Shown piece after piece: positions 5,706 through 7,529 of a DNA stretch of 7,529 nucleotides (the first letter of the stretch is position 1; each line of letters opens with the position of its first letter). The notes below the pieces were generated by a model. That model was given only the letters and a program-made list of their open reading frames with translations, was not told where the DNA came from and made no database searches. This stretch comes from Deltaproteobacteria bacterium (GTDB lineage: Bacteria; Desulfobacterota; Desulfobaccia; Desulfobaccales; 0-14-0-80-60-11), in NCBI GenBank assembly GCA_016874945.1, contig VGSO01000137.1, positions 1 through 7,529 on the forward strand, written 5' to 3'. The position numbers and the translations under genes were made by a program.

Positions 5706-6743
5706 GGGGTAACAGTATCGCAAGTCCTGGCCGTGTCTGGCCACCAGACGTTGAGCATTGCCCAAATCCGTGAGATTGAATCCCGTGGTGATAGGGGCCT
5801 GCTTTTTCCGCCCTTTTCCCTGGGACCGGGAAGGGTATGGTTCTGCGGACCTCTTTCCTGGGGTGTAAAACTCCTTGGTTTTGGATAGTACCTTCTCAAT
5901 GGTCTTGGCCCCATAAGTGCTTCCCGCTGTGGGCCGGTCCCACTTGTCCTTCCGGTGAAGCCCGGATTGCCGAAACAGCCGGTCGATCCTGGCAGGGTCC
6001 GCGCCTGTCCAAAAGGCCAGCATGGAGCACAAAGCAAGGTCGGCCTCAGATTGTGAGCGGTATTCGCTCCAATCCCCCCGCCACAGTTTTCCAAACTTTT
6101 CCCCGTTAGCCGCCCCGTGCGCCCGGTCAAGCAACTCAGAATCGGCCAAGTCAATGGAGGGAGAAGGGCCGGAATCTTTAGGAGGTTCTTTTCTCTCCTG
6201 TCTGAAAATCGCATTATGCAGGGCCGTCAATTCGGTTTGCCGGTCTTCGATGCTGGTGGGGGTCCCCTCCAGGTGCAGGCCGGTCATGGTGAAGTACCGG
6301 CCAAAATCATACATTTCCACTTGTCCCTTGCGACGGGGGCCTCCTGGGGGGAGTTTCCCTTTAACCAGGACATGGACCCCCCTGCCACTTGGGGAAATTT
6401 CGGTATAGGAGTTAAGCTGTCTGATAATGTCCTTGGCCCAGGATTCGATTTCCCCGGTGTCCGGGTTCCGGCATTTGTCCAGGTCAACCCCGCAAAAGGG
6501 GTCATAAAAGGAAAACTCATAGCCCACCCCTGAGAAGCCATCGGTCTGGGCCACCCCCTGAGCTTTCTCAAAGGTGCCCCACGTACCGGGATCATCTGCT
6601 TTCGCTTTTCTGCCAGGGGTCGCCGGAGTGTATGGAACCTTAGTGGGCTTGCCATCCCGGTTCTCAATCCGCCATACAACCCACTGTGGCCGGGCCTTTA
6701 ACTCCCGGGGGATTCTTTCAAGGTCCAGGGCGGATTTTTTCAT
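5703..6743 (-). CDS. Primase-polymerase, N-terminal part (NrS-1-like AEP domain)
   Basis: The first 346 codons of a 765-codon primase-polymerase-helicase. The archaeo-eukaryotic primase domain spans about residues 5-180, with the metal-binding GVDLD (D87, D89), SPSGRGVH (H124) and an EMYDFGRYFTMTG strand (E143/D146). A helical domain follows (about 200-275), with SEADLALCSMLAFWTG and RIDRLFRQSGLHRKDKWD, which I associate with the helical bundle of NrS-1 phage polymerase-type proteins. A basic linker (KGRKK) leads to the stop. Together these would synthesise primers and start replication of the element. ATG 6743 overlaps the preceding stop as ATGA, which favours it over a TTG at 6776. The part alone keeps all primase motifs but has lost the helicase. 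Confidence 0.88.
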   Translation of the reverse strand: MKKSALDLERIPRELKARPQWVVWRIENRDGKPTKVPYTPATPGRKAKADDPGTWGTFEKAQGVAQTDGFSGVGYEFSFYDPFCGVDLDKCRNPDTGEIESWAKDIIRQLNSYTEISPSGRGVHVLVKGKLPPGGPRRKGQVEMYDFGRYFTMTGLHLEGTPTSIEDRQTELTALHNAIFRQERKEPPKDSGPSPSIDLADSELLDRAHGAANGEKFGKLWRGDWSEYRSQSEADLALCSMLAFWTGADPARIDRLFRQSGLHRKDKWDRPTAGSTYGAKTIEKVLSKTKEFYTPGKRSAEPYPSRSQGKGRKKQAPITTGFNLTDLGNAQRLVARHGQDLRYCYP

Positions 6744-6880
6744 CGGCTGATGGTTTCCAGGAGAAACCGGACGCAATCAATTTGCTGGGAAAGGGACCTG
6801 TCGAACAGTCCGTTCTTTATTTGGCTCTCCAGCTTGGTTAACCAGTGGCGTAGGACCAGCTTTGTTATAAGCAGAAACAT
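6740..6880 (-). CDS. Small protein of 46 residues coupled to the primase
   Basis: Starts MFLLITKLVLRHWLTKLESQ and ends FLLETISR. The sequence is amphipathic and helical, with Leu at helix spacing, and shows no recognisable domain. Its ATG is 2 bases after the upstream HTH gene's TAA and has GGAG seven bases before it. Its stop overlaps the primase start as ATGA. Tight packing on both sides argues that it is translated, either as a small partner of the primase or as a coupling peptide. Function is unknown. Confidence 0.55.
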   Translation of the reverse strand: MFLLITKLVLRHWLTKLESQIKNGLFDRSLSQQIDCVRFLLETISR

Positions 6881-6882
6881 CG

Positions 6883-7077
6883 TTAGTCTCCCGGTGTGCC
6901 GGTCTCCTTTTTAAGAAAGGTTTGCCATGCGGAAAGGTCAATAAACAAACGCCGCCGGATTTTCTTAAATAGCTGCGGCTGTTCGCCGGTGTAATACTAC
7001 CGCCTTAACGTGCCAGGGCGATAAAAAATCCCATTCTGTTTCAAAGCCGTTTCATCTGACAGAGAGACCAATTGCAT
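6883..7077 (-). pseudogene. Small HTH (excisionase/AlpA-like) gene with in-frame TAG at codon 27
   Basis: From ATG 7077, AGGGGG lies seven bases upstream, a strong ribosome-binding site. The frame reads MQLVSLSDETALKQNGIFYR, PGTLRR, then TAG (6997-6999), then YYTGEQPQLFKKIRRRLFID and LSAWQTFLKKE, ending at TAA 6883-6885. With the stop read through it is a 64-residue protein with the plan of small winged HTH proteins: a first helix, a recognition helix around TLRR-x-YYTGE, a basic strand KKIRRRLFIDL and a final helix. From memory, relatives have Trp just after the TLRR-like position, so TGG to TAG is the simplest explanation. No good restart follows, so the protein is lost unless the stop is suppressed. 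It would have been the regulator or excisionase at the head of the replication operon. Confidence 0.6.
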
Positions 7078-7105
7078 CTTGGTTCCCCCTTGCATTTTTC
7101 TTGAA

Positions 7106-7279
7106 CTATATGGGAAAGGAATATTCCCTGACATACACGATAAGGGGGGGACCCCTTAATAGTGATAAATTCCTAATCGATAAGGAGATCGTTAAAGCTA
7201 AGTAATTGAGAAAAGCGGTGGATTCTATATCGGTTAATAGATGGAAGGATTGTAGGGAGTCGGGAATGTTGTTGGCCAT
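7106..7279 (-). CDS. Possible 57-residue protein at the head of the operon
   Basis: ATG 7279 has GGGAGG four bases upstream, among the best ribosome-binding sites in the window. The product starts MANNIPDSLQSFHLLTDIES and runs to a TAG at 7106-7108, 28 bases before the HTH gene. The first 30 residues look protein-like. The rest is Leu/Ile-rich and crosses a run of seven G in the plus strand, so the C-terminal end may be shifted or the original gene shortened. No family recognised. Confidence 0.42.
   Translation of the reverse strand: MANNIPDSLQSFHLLTDIESTAFLNYLALTISLSIRNLSLLRGPPLIVYVREYSFPI
7118..7127. promoter_or_regulatory. Perfect palindrome GGAATATTCC upstream of the HTH gene
   Basis: A 10-bp perfect dyad that lies in the space expected between -35 and -10 of a weak possible promoter whose -10-like TATAGT is at 7104-7109 on the minus strand. 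It may be an operator, or incidental, since it also lies inside the 57-codon ORF. Confidence 0.25.
7141..7158. repeat. Inverted repeat TAAGGGG/CCCCTTA with flanking CGATAAGG pair
   Basis: TAAGGGG (7141-7147) and CCCCTTA (7152-7158) form a 7-bp stem around a 4-base centre. CGATAAGG occurs at 7138-7145 and again at 7178-7185, exactly 40 bp apart, close to four helical turns. This is compatible with cooperative regulator binding ahead of the replication genes. Confidence 0.3.
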
Positions 7280-7298
7280 GGTGCCTCCCTGCTTTGCA

Positions 7299-7357
7299 CC
7301 GGGCCAATAAAAAAAGGCCCGGCTCCCGCAATGAGGCCACTCGCGGGAATCAGGGCC
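7299..7357 (-). terminator. Leader terminator with mutually exclusive hairpin (candidate attenuator)
   Basis: On the minus strand GGCCC (7357-7353) and TCCCGC (7348-7343) pair with GCGGGA (7329-7324) and GGGCC (7320-7316), followed at once by seven T: a textbook intrinsic terminator. The same GGGCC arm, extended to CCGGGCC, can instead pair with GGCCCGG (7305-7299) across the T-rich stretch, a perfect 7-bp stem that would destroy the terminator. Both lie ahead of the first minus-strand start, with no gene upstream on that strand within the window. This arrangement suggests control by premature termination. A plain bidirectional terminator is the alternative, as a T-rich tract also follows in the plus direction. 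A TATATA at 7380-7385 is a possible -10 for the leader but has no good -35. Confidence 0.6.
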
Positions 7358-7423
7358 CAGACTTTTTATTATTTGGTTTTATATAGCTTAGCTTATCTTA
7401 ATATCACTGCTGTCCGGTAGAAA

Positions 7424-7443
7424 TTACTTGAGATAGCAAGTAA
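7424..7443. promoter_or_regulatory. Operator-like dyad TTACTTG-N6-CAAGTAA
   Basis: Perfect 7-bp arms (7424-7430 and 7437-7443) around a 6-base spacer, located between the plus-strand promoter and the minus-strand leader. Size and symmetry fit a dimeric repressor site that could control divergent transcription. Confidence 0.5.
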
Positions 7444-7467
7444 AACAGCCCCAAGACAGCCGATCAA

Positions 7468-7476
7468 TGCTATAAT
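7468..7476 (+). promoter_or_regulatory. Extended -10 promoter for the right-edge gene
   Basis: TGC followed directly by TATAAT (7471-7476), a perfect -10 with the TGn extension. No good -35 lies 17 bases upstream, as is common for extended -10 promoters. Transcription would begin near 7483, at a tandem ACCTAAA repeat, about 30 bases before the gene. Confidence 0.6.
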
Positions 7477-7482
7477 GGGTTT

Positions 7483-7496
7483 ACCTAAAACCTAAA
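7483..7496. repeat. Tandem ACCTAAA, two copies at the expected transcription start
   Basis: Perfect 7-bp units at 7483-7489 and 7490-7496, just downstream of the -10. They may be a regulator site or a short chance duplication. Confidence 0.3.
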
Positions 7497-7510
7497 CATT
7501 GAAAGGAGTT

Positions 7511-7529
7511 ATGGGGCTTATGGCACATT
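7511..7529 (+). CDS. Start of a divergent gene, cut by the window edge
   Basis: AAAGGAG at 7502-7508 precedes ATG 7511 (too close, 2 bases) and the in-frame ATG 7520 (11 bases). Only MGLMAH is visible, so no function can be given. Position opposite the replication operon, behind its own promoter and a dyad, is where a repressor or integrase gene is often found, but this is only positional reasoning. Confidence 0.5.

Noticed and set aside
5621..6214. Minus-strand open frame of 197 codons
   Set aside because: Overlaps the primase in another frame, composition Pro/Arg/Gly-rich and without domain signs.
6997..6999. Pyrrolysine at the in-frame TAG
   Set aside because: The expected residue is aromatic in a recognition helix, the protein is not a methyltransferase, and no pyl genes are in view.

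Overview
The window carries a replication and DNA-packaging gene cluster from a phage-like or satellite-like integrated element. Nearly all genes are on the minus strand, so the cluster reads from right to left. Base composition is moderately GC-rich, and the protein style (an NrS-1/P4-type primase, a GpA-type terminase and an ERCC4 nuclease beside MerR/AlpA-type DNA-binding proteins) reminds me of elements in sulfate-reducing or syntrophic Desulfobacterota (former Deltaproteobacteria). That host guess is from memory of family style, not from a search. No rRNA, tRNA, CRISPR array, integrase or IS element is visible.

Right end (about 7080-7529): a control region. A plus-strand gene begins at 7511/7520 and runs off the edge, behind an extended -10 promoter and a 7-6-7 dyad. 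In the minus direction there is a strong intrinsic-terminator-like hairpin with a mutually exclusive second hairpin (7299-7357), then a small 57-codon ORF with a very good ribosome-binding site.

Middle right (4446-7077): the replication module. It holds a small HTH gene broken by one in-frame TAG, a 46-codon ORF joined to the primase by an ATGA overlap, and a primase/polymerase-helicase of 765 codons broken by one in-frame TGA. Reading through both stops restores proteins that look full length. In both cases tryptophan is the residue I expect from memory of the family. A short intergenic region downstream (4333-4442) carries iteron-like TGACCCAAG repeats with an inverted copy, a candidate origin.

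Middle left (724-4315): an AlpA/excisionase-like HTH protein, an ERCC4-fold nuclease, a putative small terminase, a GpA-type large terminase, and an unrecognised protein with an acidic tail. Transcription probably ends at a hairpin at 649-683. No portal, protease, capsid or tail gene follows the terminase, as expected for a satellite that packages its own DNA into another phage's particles, although other readings remain open.

Left end (7-425): a separate minus-strand gene for a small lipoprotein, apparently broken by a one-base shift in a run of four C (plus strand). Three single-base lesions in 7.5 kb mean either a decaying element, sequence errors, or, least likely but most interesting, stop-codon readthrough. 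The packaging genes between them are intact.
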